Shown piece by piece: positions 10,301-18,375 of a DNA stretch of 64,000 bases. The position numbers were made by a program, and so were the translations under genes. Origin of the DNA: an uncultured Bacteroidota bacterium (GTDB lineage Bacteria > Bacteroidota > Bacteroidia > Chitinophagales > Chitinophagaceae). The notes under the pieces were generated by a model. It saw only the letters and a program-made list of their open reading frames with translations. It was not told the DNA's origin and did no database searches. Every line of letters starts with the position of its first letter. Position 1 is the stretch's first letter. The stretch is taken from assembly GCA_903824665.1 (NCBI GenBank), contig CAIJXT010000024.1, positions 62,001 to 126,000 of the forward strand, given 5' to 3'.

Positions 10301-10695
10301 ATCTGCCGATAGATGGTGGAACTGTTGAGATTCTGCCAACAGATGTAGATATTATCGCAGACGACATCCCCGGATGGTCTGTAGCTAATAAAGACACGCT
10401 TACTGTAGCACTTGATATCACTATAACACCACAGTTGCTGGAAGAGGGCATAGCCCGCGAGCTGGTAAACCGGGTGCAGAAGGTAAGGAAAGACAGTGGA
10501 TTGGAGGTTACAGACCGGATCATATTAAAGATTGAACACAACGAAGAACTAAAAAGTGCAATAATTAATTTTAGTAACTATATTTGCGCGGAAATTTTAG
10601 CAGATAATATAGAGATAGCTTCGGTATTGGACGATGGGACAGAAATAGAGATGAATGAAATAAAGCTCAAAATACTCATATCAAAAACCACTTAA
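7351..10695 (+). CDS. ileS: Isoleucyl-tRNA synthetase, type 2 (IleRS2)
   Basis: This 1114-residue class I synthetase charges tRNA-Ile in the cytoplasm. The N-terminus (MKQYKENKGLNMPSIEQEMLAKW) fits the family start. The first signature region reads ANGMPGIHHVISR, so the canonical HIGH is replaced by G56-I57-H58-H59. The second signature is KMSKR at residues 660-664. The editing domain lies between (about residues 190-430), with WTTTPWTLPSN at its entry. Length and sequence character place it in the long eukaryote-like type 2 group, which is known to be insensitive to mupirocin compared with type 1. The gene is followed 4 nt later by the DksA-like gene, suggesting co-transcription. A short hairpin (GCCTG/CAGGC) precedes the start by about 30 nt; I see no T-box. 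Confidence 0.97.
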   Translation: MKQYKENKGLNMPSIEQEMLAKWKEEHSFEESVTQREGADTFVFYEGPPSANGMPGIHHVISRTLKDLVCRYKTMQGYQVQRKAGWDTHGLPVELGVEKELGITKEDIGIKISVEDYNRKCREVVMRYKDKWEEITEKMGYWVDMGNPYVTFENEYIETLWWALKELYNKNLLYKSVSIQPYSPAAGTGLSSHELNQPGTYKDVKDTTVVAMFKAVQNEQSQFLFDAAMGEDFYFMAWTTTPWTLPSNCGLTVGPNIDYVLVATFNPYTHKPCNVILAKALLGKYFKEEHRDADFSAYTAESKATPWKILLECKGSALEGIRYEQLLPFEGNTREVAGGDPWRVITGDFVTTEDGTGIVHTAPAFGADDYRVGKKNNIGILTMVDREGKFNDYTGAYSGRYVKNYKNDPDYKDVDVDIAVQLKISGHAFKVEKYEHTYPHCWRTDKPVIYYPLDAWFIRTTAVKDRMIALNKTINWKPKATGEGRFGNWLENMVDWNLSRSRFWGTPLPIWVSDDGTETKCIGSIAELIVEAHKANKVLGINQLLAEEVNLKDTLDLHKPYVDQIILVSATGKAMRREPDLVDVWFDSGAMPYAQLHYPFGADPVSVLKKNFPADFIAEGVDQTRGWFYTLHALSVMLFDSVAYKTVVSNGLVLDKNGNKMSKRLGNVVDPFITIEQNSADATRWYLITNASPWDSLKFDNEGIKEIQRKYFGTLYNTYQFFALYANVDGFTFAEQYIPVNERPEIDRWILSSLNSLVRNVTAYMDDYEPTQAGRAMEYFLDEQLSNWYVRLCRRRFWKGEYEHDKICAYQTLYECLETLSLMMAPIAPFFADWLYRNLNEVTGRHRQGVSVHLGTFPVTDENLIDKDLEERMQMAQDISSLVLSIRKKVNIKVRQPLSRILVPVRDAAMQEQIVLIEDLLKGEVNIKTVEYLTDTAGFINKKIKANFKALGTRMGARMKAVAAAIGNMSQQDIAMLEQQKSFNLPIDGGTVEILPTDVDIIADDIPGWSVANKDTLTVALDITITPQLLEEGIARELVNRVQKVRKDSGLEVTDRIILKIEHNEELKSAIINFSNYICAEILADNIEIASVLDDGTEIEMNEIKLKILISKTT

Positions 10696-10699
10696 AGTT

Positions 10700-11884
10700 A
10701 TGGCTATCAACAAAAAGCAAACAGCTAAGCCTGCTAAAAACGTGAAAGTTCAAGTTTCCGCTAAAAAAGCGGCGCCTGCTGTTCAGAAAAAGGTAGCCAC
10801 AAAACAATCAAAAGAACCCGCAAAAATTACGATAGCCAAAAAACCGGTAAAACCAGTTGCTAAGAAAGTAGTAGCAAAGCCAGTAGCGAAAAAGGCAGCA
10901 CCGGCGAAAAAAGCAGCACCGGCGGCAAAACCGATTGCGACTGGAAAAAACCAGCCATTAAACAAAAAACCAGCATCAGCTAATAACCAACAGACTGTGA
11001 ATAAAAAGAATAGCAAGCCTGAAACAAAGGCAACAAAAGCAACGCCAGCCAAAAAAGCAGAAGTAGCCAAAAAAGCTGCTCCGGTAGCGAAGAAAGCCGC
11101 GCCGGCAAAGAAAGCCGCACCGGCAAAACCCGCGCCTGTACCTGTAGCAAAAGCTCCGGTAAAACCAGCAGCAAAGAAGGCAGCTCCTGCAAAACCAGCA
11201 CCCGCACCAGCACCCGTAGCTAAAAAACCAGAAGTTGCCAGAAAACCTGCAACAACTGCAAAAAGACCAGCGTCAAAAACACCAATAAAACAGATGCCTG
11301 TGAAACCGGCTGTGCCTGTTGTGAAACCTATGGCAACACCGGCAGCAAGGCCAACAGAAAAGAAGCCTACGGTTGTTATTGCGCATCGTAAGTTGGAAAA
11401 CAAATCGAAATCATCGAAAGAATCGGCCAACGTCGTTATCCCATATCAGGCAGAAACATATCGTTCTATACTGGACGAACCTACGCCCGTGCAACAGTCG
11501 ACCATTTACAGGTATAGCGATGAAGAGCTGAACGAATTCAGGCAGATCATCATGACCAGACTCGAAGCTGCCCGTAAAGAACTGCACTACCTGCAGGGAC
11601 TGATAACCCGTAAAGATGAGGCAGGAACAGAAGATACCGAAAACCGCTTTATGAATATGGAAGACGGCAGTGGTGCTATGGAACGCGAGCAACTGGCACA
11701 GCTGGCAAGCCGGCAGATTCAGTTCATGAACCATCTGGAAAAAGCGCTTGTACGTATAGAAAACAAGACATACGGTGTGTGCCGCGTAACAGGGAAGTTG
11801 ATAGACAAGGCGCGTTTGCGTGCCGTGCCTCACGCTACGCTGAGTATCGAAGCAAAAAACCTGATGTCTACCAAACAGAACTAA
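10700..11884 (+). CDS. TraR/DksA-family protein with long Lys/Ala/Pro tail
   Basis: This 394-residue protein has two parts. Residues 1 to about 235 are a low-complexity tail rich in Lys, Ala and Pro, with repeated AKKAAPAK motifs like histone H1. Residues about 265-394 form a DksA/TraR module: a coiled-coil helical pair (EELNEFRQIIMTRLEAARKE) followed by YGVCRVTGKLI...RLRAVPHATL. In a canonical DksA the finger carries four cysteines; here only one remains and the others are Thr, Ser or Ala, so zinc binding is unlikely. Zinc-less versions are common in Bacteroidota. It starts 4 nt after ileS and ends before a strong terminator. Likely role: RNA polymerase secondary-channel regulator that may also bind nucleic acid through the basic tail (inference). 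Confidence 0.85.
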   Translation: MAINKKQTAKPAKNVKVQVSAKKAAPAVQKKVATKQSKEPAKITIAKKPVKPVAKKVVAKPVAKKAAPAKKAAPAAKPIATGKNQPLNKKPASANNQQTVNKKNSKPETKATKATPAKKAEVAKKAAPVAKKAAPAKKAAPAKPAPVPVAKAPVKPAAKKAAPAKPAPAPAPVAKKPEVARKPATTAKRPASKTPIKQMPVKPAVPVVKPMATPAARPTEKKPTVVIAHRKLENKSKSSKESANVVIPYQAETYRSILDEPTPVQQSTIYRYSDEELNEFRQIIMTRLEAARKELHYLQGLITRKDEAGTEDTENRFMNMEDGSGAMEREQLAQLASRQIQFMNHLEKALVRIENKTYGVCRVTGKLIDKARLRAVPHATLSIEAKNLMSTKQN

Positions 11885-11909
11885 TCTGAATAAAAGATAA
11901 CCTTAATCG

Positions 11910-11940
11910 AACGCCTGTAGCCATCGCTACGGGCGTTTTT
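11910..11940 (+). terminator. Rho-independent terminator after ileS-dksA-like operon
   Basis: A 12-bp stem (AACGCCTGTAGC pairing with GCTACGGGCGTT, one G-T pair) is followed by TTTTT, 25 nt after the stop codon. Confidence 0.9.
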
Positions 11941-12111
11941 CTGCATTACTGGGCTGATTTAAATTGTAAAAAATACCACATCAGGTGCAGGCAGCCGGGT
12001 AATACCGCTATAAAAAGGCAATGTAATTGCTCCGGAAGGAATAGTTATCCACACCCTTTCACCATGTATTTTTTAAGGAAAAATACTTTTCCTGAACAAG
12101 AAAATATTCGG

Positions 12112-12119
12112 TAATTTTG
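12112..12119 (+). promoter_or_regulatory. -7 element TAATTTTG for atpG
   Basis: Exact TAnnTTTG match 35 nt upstream of atpG, after an upstream terminator, so atpG appears to have its own promoter. Confidence 0.6.
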
Positions 12120-12154
12120 CCGCAGTTTTATCGTATCTATTATTATATAATTAC

Positions 12155-13033
12155 ATGTCAGGTCAACTTAAAGAAGTACGTAACCGAATAAAGTCAGTAA
12201 CGTCTACCCAGCAGATCACCAAGGCGATGAAAATGGTAAGCGCAGCCAAGCTGCGTCGCGCCCAGGATGCTATCCTGCAGATGCGTCCGTATTCCCGCAA
12301 GCTGCAGGAAATGCTGAGCAACATTGTTAGTGCCTCATCATCTGAAAAGAGCCTGCCACTTGCCGAAGAGCGTCCGATAGAGCGCGTACTCTTTATCACA
12401 GTTACCAGCGACCGCGGTTTGTGCGGTGCCTATAATGCCAATGTGATCAAGCTCACACGCAGTATAATCGCCGAAAAATATGCCGACCAGGCTGCCAAAG
12501 GCAACGTTACCATTCTGCCTATAGGCAAAAAGGGCTATGAATTTTTCCAGCGCAATGGATTTAAACTGATAGACAACTATTGGGATATTTTCTCTGACCT
12601 TGCATTTGATAATGTGCGCAGGGCTGCATTGCATGCTCAGAAAGCTTTTCTGAACAAAGAATTTGACCGTATAGAACTCGTTTACAGCCAGTTCAAAAAT
12701 GCTGCTACCCAAGCTTTTGTTTCTGAGCAATACCTGCCCATTCCTAAAACGGAACAGAAAGGTGGAATGAATACTGACTTCATTTTTGAACCATCAATGG
12801 AAGTGCTGTTGCTGGAACTGATGCCAAAGATATTGAACACACAAGTGTACAAGGCGGTACTCGATGCCAATGCATCAGAGCATGGTGCCCGTATGACCGC
12901 TATGGATAAAGCCAGCGAAAATGCCAATGAACTGCTGAAGTCGCTGAAGATCAGCTACAACCGCGCCCGTCAGGCGGCCATCACTACCGAACTTACAGAA
13001 ATTGTGAGTGGTGCTGCTGCATTGCAGGGATAA
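12155..13033 (+). CDS. atpG: ATP synthase F1 gamma subunit
   Basis: This 292-residue protein is the rotary central stalk of F1. The N-terminal helix MSGQLKEVRNRIKSVTSTQQITKAMKMV and the C-terminal helix MDKASENANELLKSLKISYNRARQAAITTELTEIV are the two signature segments of the coiled-coil rotor, and length is normal. The usual neighbours atpH and atpA are not adjacent: upstream is a terminated ileS-dksA operon and downstream is a secreted protein. It has its own TAnnTTTG element and its own terminator, so it is a single-gene unit. Recognition is certain; the isolated location is the only odd point. Confidence 0.98.
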   Translation: MSGQLKEVRNRIKSVTSTQQITKAMKMVSAAKLRRAQDAILQMRPYSRKLQEMLSNIVSASSSEKSLPLAEERPIERVLFITVTSDRGLCGAYNANVIKLTRSIIAEKYADQAAKGNVTILPIGKKGYEFFQRNGFKLIDNYWDIFSDLAFDNVRRAALHAQKAFLNKEFDRIELVYSQFKNAATQAFVSEQYLPIPKTEQKGGMNTDFIFEPSMEVLLLELMPKILNTQVYKAVLDANASEHGARMTAMDKASENANELLKSLKISYNRARQAAITTELTEIVSGAAALQG

Positions 13034-13063
13034 ACACTGATATACTTTCTGTTTACAGATACC

Positions 13064-13099
13064 GAAACATCCCTGCACTGTGGGGATGTTTTCTTATTT
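13064..13099 (+). terminator. Terminator after atpG
   Basis: Stem AAACATCCC / GGGATGTTT with a loop of 8-9 nt, followed by TCTTATTTTT, 31 nt after the atpG stop. Confidence 0.75.
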
Positions 13100-13116
13100 T
13101 TAGGAAAACTTTTTCT

Positions 13117-14991
13117 ATGCGTTGCTTTATCATTTCTGCTGCACTGCTGCTTATGGGTTTCCAGACCACCATTGCACAACAAGCCCGTGTGCGACAATAC
13201 ACCGCGCCACTGGCCGGAACTGCCGCCCTGCGCGATGCTGACGACAAATACAATGCCAGCGTATACAATCTGGAAGCACCTGATGTGGAGCACAATGCCG
13301 ACAAAAAACGCCTCAGAGAGATCAAACAGCAGGTGGAGAAAGCATACCCAAGAAAGGCAAGCCCTTCTCTGCACAAAAAAACGTCTGCAGTACTGAAACC
13401 AACAGTAACTATAGGGTTCATAGCCGATACGCTTTCAGGTATCCCGCCCGACAACTATTGTGCGGTAAGCAATGGCGATAAAGCCGTAGCAGTTATGAAC
13501 TCCAACATTGCTGTCCACAATGCCACTACAGGCGCATACCTCACTCGTAAGGCGTTGCTGCCATTCAGTACTGCTGTGGGCCTGCCATCGAGCCCGTCGG
13601 GCACCAATTACCGCTTCGACCCAAAGGTGGTTTACGATCCCGAAGCAGACCGATTCATTTGTGTCATGCTCAACGGGGTTAACCAATACAACTATATAGT
13701 ACTTGCTTTCTCTAAAACGAACGACCCTACCGGAGAGTGGAATTTCTACAAATTCTATGGTGATTTTGCGGGTGACACTACCTGGTTCGACTACCCGGCA
13801 ATCGCAATAACAAAGAACGAATTTTTCCTGACCGGAAACCAGATCAAGTACAACCAGAGCTGGCAGGCGGGTTTCAAGGAGACGCTCATCTATCAGTTTC
13901 GTAAGGCCGATGGATACAATGGCAGCACAGTTCTTTCTTACCAGATATGGGACAGCATCCGCTACAACAACCGCCCATTGCGTTGCCTGTATCCGCTCAA
14001 CCCGGGAGATCAGATAACCGGTCCGGAACAGTATTTCCTGTCGAACAGGAATTTTGACATGTCTAATGACTCTATATTCATCGTCAAAGTTCCGGATACC
14101 ATAGGCAGCGGCAACACTGCATTCACAGTAACACCGGTCATTTCGAACCTCCCCTATGGCGTACCACCAAACGGACAACAGCCCGACACTTCCAAAACCC
14201 TTGCTACCAATGATGGCAGAGTGCTGGGTGGTTTCTACCGCGGCGACGAAATGCATTTCGTAAGTACATCTGTCAACCCTGCCAATGGAGCGTCATCGGT
14301 ATACCACGGCATCATCAGCAATTTCAAAACAGCACCCACCGTGTTTGCAAGGCTGATCAGCATTGATTCACTCGATTTCGGTTATCCGAATGTGTCGTTT
14401 GCAGGGAGTGCGCATGGCATAAACCATGCCATTATTTCCTACGAATTCTCCGGGCGTTCTACTTTCCCGGGTTATGGAGCAGTGTTTTTTGATGGCAGCG
14501 AATACTCCGACATGCTGGTGATCAAAAGCGGCGACAACAGTATCCGCCTGTTGTCGGGCAAAGAGCAGCGCTGGGGCGACTACAGTGGCTCGCACACCGA
14601 CTGGGACGCAATCGGTGCGGTATGGACGGTGGGTATTTTCGGCCGCAGAGACAACCGCTATGGCAACTATATGGCAAGACTGGCATCGCCATTCTATACC
14701 AGCAGTGTACCTGAAGCAGGCACCATTCATGCACAGGCTTCAAAACTATTTCCCGATCCCGCATGGGAATACGTAAACTTCGAGTTTAACGTCAGCAAGC
14801 CACAGTATTTTACATTTGGCGTATTCGATGTTTCCGGCAAAATGGTTGATCAGGTATTGGCTACGTATTGCAAAGCAGGGCGAAATCTGATACAGTTCAA
14901 TGTAGCGCCACTGGCACCGGGGATGTACCTGCTGAAAGCGATGGGCAATGAGGGCGAGGTGATTCCGGTTCATAAACTGATCAGGCAATAA
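13117..14991 (+). CDS. Secreted T9SS cargo protein of unknown function
   Basis: The 624-residue product has a signal peptide (MRCFIISAALLLMGFQTTIAQ) and a C-terminal T9SS type A sorting domain from about residue 545 (LFPDPAWEYVNFEF... GKMVDQV... LAPGMYLLKA... KLIRQ). The central region (about 95-530) contains segments such as FDPKVVYDPEADRFICVM and GEWNFYKFYG, suggestive of a beta-propeller-like fold, but I do not recognise a named enzymatic family. It should cross the outer membrane through T9SS and be anchored or released. It follows the atpG terminator and is followed by an ABC permease gene after about 130 bp. Function unknown. Confidence 0.85.
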   Translation: MRCFIISAALLLMGFQTTIAQQARVRQYTAPLAGTAALRDADDKYNASVYNLEAPDVEHNADKKRLREIKQQVEKAYPRKASPSLHKKTSAVLKPTVTIGFIADTLSGIPPDNYCAVSNGDKAVAVMNSNIAVHNATTGAYLTRKALLPFSTAVGLPSSPSGTNYRFDPKVVYDPEADRFICVMLNGVNQYNYIVLAFSKTNDPTGEWNFYKFYGDFAGDTTWFDYPAIAITKNEFFLTGNQIKYNQSWQAGFKETLIYQFRKADGYNGSTVLSYQIWDSIRYNNRPLRCLYPLNPGDQITGPEQYFLSNRNFDMSNDSIFIVKVPDTIGSGNTAFTVTPVISNLPYGVPPNGQQPDTSKTLATNDGRVLGGFYRGDEMHFVSTSVNPANGASSVYHGIISNFKTAPTVFARLISIDSLDFGYPNVSFAGSAHGINHAIISYEFSGRSTFPGYGAVFFDGSEYSDMLVIKSGDNSIRLLSGKEQRWGDYSGSHTDWDAIGAVWTVGIFGRRDNRYGNYMARLASPFYTSSVPEAGTIHAQASKLFPDPAWEYVNFEFNVSKPQYFTFGVFDVSGKMVDQVLATYCKAGRNLIQFNVAPLAPGMYLLKAMGNEGEVIPVHKLIRQ

Positions 14992-15124
14992 CCTGCGCGA
15001 GTTTAGGGCTGTTTCAGACAAATACCAGCATGTGCACATTGTGCTGCGCCACAAGCACGATGCAATGTACTATTGTTGGGTATAATAAGGTAAATTGCTG
15101 CCTGAAAGGAATCTCCGGGCTATT

Positions 15125-16369
15125 ATGCAGCTGATGTTCAATGTTATTCTGGCTTTTCGTGCTATCCGCAACAATAAGTTGCGGTCGGTGCTCACTATTG
15201 CCATCATTGGGCTGGGTATCATGGCATTGGTTGGGATACTTACCGCCATAGAGGTGATGAAGACCAGTATCTATACCAACTTCAGCAGTATGGGTGCCAA
15301 TTCATTCAACATCACCAACGATGTGCTCAAGAAAAAGAAACACCGGAGTGGTGGCGAAAATGTAACAGTAGTTGATGGGGAGAACATAACCTACGAAGAG
15401 GCAAAAACTTTTAAGGAACGCTACAATTTCCCGGCTACAGTAGGTATATCTGTGCGCGGTACCAGCATAGCAACGGTACACTACAGATCTGCCAAAACCA
15501 ATCCGAATGTGAAAGTAAACGGCGTTGATGAATCTTACCTGACAGTTACCGATACAAAACTGGAAGCCGGCCGTAATTTCTCAACCGGAGAAGTGCAGAC
15601 AGGAAGTTATGTGTGCCTGATAGGCAATGGCGTAGCAAAAAAACTCTTCAGAGGGAAGCTTAAAGAAGCAATAAACGAGATAGTATCAGTTGGCAATGTA
15701 AAATGCAGAGTGGTAGGCATTATGGAGTCAAAGGGCGGCAGTATGATCATGGATGCCGATAACATAGTGCTGATTCCATTAAACCTTGGCCGGTCATTAT
15801 TTGGAAGTGAAGAATCTTACCGTATCAGCGTTATCGTTCCCGATGTGCATTCAAAAGACCTCGCTGCCGAAGAAGCTGAAGGCGTTTTCCGGGTCATACG
15901 CAAGCAACGGCTGGGCACAGAGAACAACTTTTCTATAACGCAAAGTAATGACCTTGTAGAGACCGTAATGGACAGCATCGTCTACATCAGACTTGCAGCT
16001 GTGATCATCGGTATCATTACATTGTTGGGTTCTGTTATCGGCCTCATGAATATTATGCTGGTATCGGTTGCAGAACGTACCAGAGAGATCGGCGTGAGCA
16101 AAGCATTGGGTGCACGCTCATCAACCATCAAGCAGCAGTTCCTCACTGAGTCGGTACTGATCAGTCTGCTGGGCGGAGTGAGTGGTGTGATTTTCGGTAT
16201 GTTGCTGGGCAACGTAGTAGGCATGTTTTTCGGTACGCCGTTTGTTGTGCCATGGCTTTGGATAGCAATGGGTGTCAGTTTATGCGCCTTTGTAGGTGTG
16301 ATATCGGGCATATACCCCGCAATAAAAGCGTCAAAGCTCGACCCTATTGTAGCCCTGCGATATGAGTAG
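15125..16369 (+). CDS. MacB/FtsX-type ABC transporter permease
   Basis: The ORF track opens at a TTG (15095); ATG at 15125 (MQLMFNVILAFRAIRNNKLRS) matches the family start better. About 414 residues. An N-terminal transmembrane helix (SVLTIAIIGLGIMALVGI) is followed by a large extracytoplasmic MacB-PCD domain and a C-terminal FtsX domain with three helices, containing the typical MNIMLVSVAERTREIGVSKALGA segment and ending YPAIKASKLDPIVALRYE. Such permeases pair with an ATPase for lipoprotein, peptide or macrolide export; the ATPase immediately downstream is of a different (ABC-2) subtype, so its true partner may be elsewhere. Confidence 0.9.
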   Translation: MQLMFNVILAFRAIRNNKLRSVLTIAIIGLGIMALVGILTAIEVMKTSIYTNFSSMGANSFNITNDVLKKKKHRSGGENVTVVDGENITYEEAKTFKERYNFPATVGISVRGTSIATVHYRSAKTNPNVKVNGVDESYLTVTDTKLEAGRNFSTGEVQTGSYVCLIGNGVAKKLFRGKLKEAINEIVSVGNVKCRVVGIMESKGGSMIMDADNIVLIPLNLGRSLFGSEESYRISVIVPDVHSKDLAAEEAEGVFRVIRKQRLGTENNFSITQSNDLVETVMDSIVYIRLAAVIIGIITLLGSVIGLMNIMLVSVAERTREIGVSKALGARSSTIKQQFLTESVLISLLGGVSGVIFGMLLGNVVGMFFGTPFVVPWLWIAMGVSLCAFVGVISGIYPAIKASKLDPIVALRYE

Positions 16370-16450
16370 TTGCTGCGGAACGGTGCAATCAAATCGCCTG
16401 GCCGACGCAAATCACTTTTGTTCGTTACTTTTATCTCCAAAATAATATCT

Positions 16451-17341
16451 CTGGCACACTTACTCACTATACAGAATATCTCTAAAGCTTATGGATCCAT
16501 TCAGGCCCTGAGCAATGTTTCGTTCGAGGTACCTGAAGGGAGTGTATTCGGCGTGCTTGGACCCAATGGCAGCGGAAAAACAACACTGCTGGGCATCCTC
16601 ATGGATGTATTGATAGCAGACAGCGGATCGTACAGCTGGCTGGGTGGTATGCCAAATGCTGATGCACGAAAACAGATAGGTTCGCTGCTGGAAACACCCA
16701 ATTTCTATCACTACATGTCCGCTTACAACAATCTTGAAATTACTGCCTCTATCAGACAGCGCGGTTTAAGCGACCGGGATGCAGTACTCAAGCAGGTAGG
16801 ATTATATGAGCGCAAAGACAGTAAGTTCCAGACGTTCTCGCTCGGGATGAAGCAGCGCCTGGCTATAGGCGCCGCATTGCTCGGCAACCCTAAAGTTCTG
16901 GTACTGGATGAACCCACCAATTGGCTGGACCCGGCAGGCATAGCAGAAATAAGAGAGCTGATCAGAACACTGAACCGTCAAGGCATCACCATCATCATTG
17001 CAAGCCATCTGCTGGACGAAGTGGAAAAAGTATGCACACACGTGGCTATTCTGAAGCGTGGTCAGCTACTGGTGAACGGACCGGTGAACGAAGCCCTGCG
17101 TCAGGAAGACAATATAGAAGTGCGTGCAAATGACATGTCCGCGTTGCAACAGCTACTGAGTGCTATGCCGGGTATCGTCAATATCAGATCGAATGACGGC
17201 ACCCTGCAACTCACCTGTGCTGACAACATAACCACTGCTGCTATCAATGAATACTGCAGTAGTAAAGGCATTGTGCTTTCGCATCTGCTGCTGAGGAAAA
17301 AAAGCCTCGAAACCAAATTCATGGAACTGACCAATAAATAA
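16451..17341 (+). CDS. ABC transporter ATP-binding protein (ABC-2 type)
   Basis: An ABC ATPase with Walker A GPNGSGKTT, signature FSLGMKQRLAIG, Walker B VLVLDEPTNWLDP and switch His in IIASHLLDE. The C-terminal 80 residues are the accessory domain of BcrA/NatA-type exporters. The ORF track opens at TTG 16370, directly after the upstream stop, but the family start reads (M)AHLLTIQNISKAYG, and the only codon giving it is CTG at 16451; TTG at 16418 is the other choice. The start is therefore uncertain by up to 81 nt. It is 6 nt from the permease gene downstream, with which it should form the exporter. Confidence 0.9.
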   Translation: MAHLLTIQNISKAYGSIQALSNVSFEVPEGSVFGVLGPNGSGKTTLLGILMDVLIADSGSYSWLGGMPNADARKQIGSLLETPNFYHYMSAYNNLEITASIRQRGLSDRDAVLKQVGLYERKDSKFQTFSLGMKQRLAIGAALLGNPKVLVLDEPTNWLDPAGIAEIRELIRTLNRQGITIIIASHLLDEVEKVCTHVAILKRGQLLVNGPVNEALRQEDNIEVRANDMSALQQLLSAMPGIVNIRSNDGTLQLTCADNITTAAINEYCSSKGIVLSHLLLRKKSLETKFMELTNK

Positions 17342-17347
17342 CACGAA

Positions 17348-18145
17348 ATGGGCGCACTGCTGGCTATAGAATGGATGAAAATAAAACGCTACCGCACCTT
17401 CTGGGTACTGGTAGGGTTGTTCATGCTATTGCTGCCGGTTTGGAACTATGAAATCGCAAGTGGTGTGATGAAATTCGGAAGTGATGCAAAAGGCGGTGTC
17501 AATATCCTCAGCACTGCTTATTCCTTTCCGGATGTGTGGGCCAACCTTGGCTTCTGGGGCAGTATCTTTATCATTTTCATTTCCATTCTGGTTATCATCA
17601 TTACCACCAACGAGTTTCAGTACCGCACCCACCGACAGAATATTATTGACGGCTGGGACCGGGCGGCGTTTTTCAATGCCAAGATACTGGTGGTGTTGAT
17701 GCTCAGTATTGCCGCTACCCTGTTTCTTTGCCTTACAGGACTTGCGTTTGGCTGGTCTTTCTCGGGCTCATTGGCCCATGCGTTTGACAATTTCCAAATG
17801 GTTGGTTACTTCTTCCTGTTGTCACTCAACTATCTGGGACTTGCTTTCTTTCTGGCTATTGTAGTTCGCCGCAGTGGCCTGGCTATCGGTCTTTTTCTGT
17901 TGTACAACAACATAGTAGAGCACATACTAAAAAGTGTACTCAATCACTTTTCTGATATGCCCATAGGCAACTTCCTGCCACTACAGGCCAGCGACGAATT
18001 GCTACCCTTCCAACTCATGCAAATGATGAAATCTATGATGCCGGCATCGGCTATTTCATCAACCACCTATGCCCTGGTCACTGTGGGCTGGTGCGCAGTG
18101 TACTACTTTGCAGGCCGTGCTATTCTGCTTCGCAAAGACTGGTAG
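17348..18145 (+). CDS. ABC-2 type transporter permease
   Basis: This 265-residue integral membrane protein begins MGALLAIEWMKIKRYRTFW, a typical ABC-2 permease start, and has six hydrophobic segments (for example WVLVGLFMLLLPVW, SIFIIFISILVIIITT, ILVVLMLSIAATLFLCLTGL, YFFLLSLNYLGLAFFLAIVV and the last near residues 240-258). EFQYRTHRQNIIDGWDR in the first cytoplasmic loop is the coupling region typical of the family. It lies 6 nt after its ATPase. The substrate cannot be told from sequence; related pairs export peptides or drugs. Confidence 0.9.
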   Translation: MGALLAIEWMKIKRYRTFWVLVGLFMLLLPVWNYEIASGVMKFGSDAKGGVNILSTAYSFPDVWANLGFWGSIFIIFISILVIIITTNEFQYRTHRQNIIDGWDRAAFFNAKILVVLMLSIAATLFLCLTGLAFGWSFSGSLAHAFDNFQMVGYFFLLSLNYLGLAFFLAIVVRRSGLAIGLFLLYNNIVEHILKSVLNHFSDMPIGNFLPLQASDELLPFQLMQMMKSMMPASAISSTTYALVTVGWCAVYYFAGRAILLRKDW

Positions 18146-18375
18146 ATCCCATTTCCAGTTTCTATCTCCAACCAACTTTCAAGGCCATTAACTGGCGCTC
18201 CTTACCTACCCGTTAGGTATTAGGATTGCTATGCCACTCTCTGGTCTTGTTTTCATATTCGGCCAGGTGCTCGCCACACCAGAAAAAAAAATAATGGTGC
18301 TCTGAAAACCAGAAACCAAAAGCCGTCGTAGATGTAAGCACAAAACAAATTTCTAACCACAAAACAATCAAAATT

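Noticed and set aside
10783-11430. 215-residue minus-strand ORF rich in Ala/Phe/Gly
   Set aside because: Mirror image of the Lys/Ala/Pro repeat of the DksA-like gene.
12045-12053. Perfect DnaA box TTATCCACA upstream of atpG
   Set aside because: A single box with no cluster, no AT-rich unwinding element and no dnaA/dnaN neighbour; not enough for an origin.
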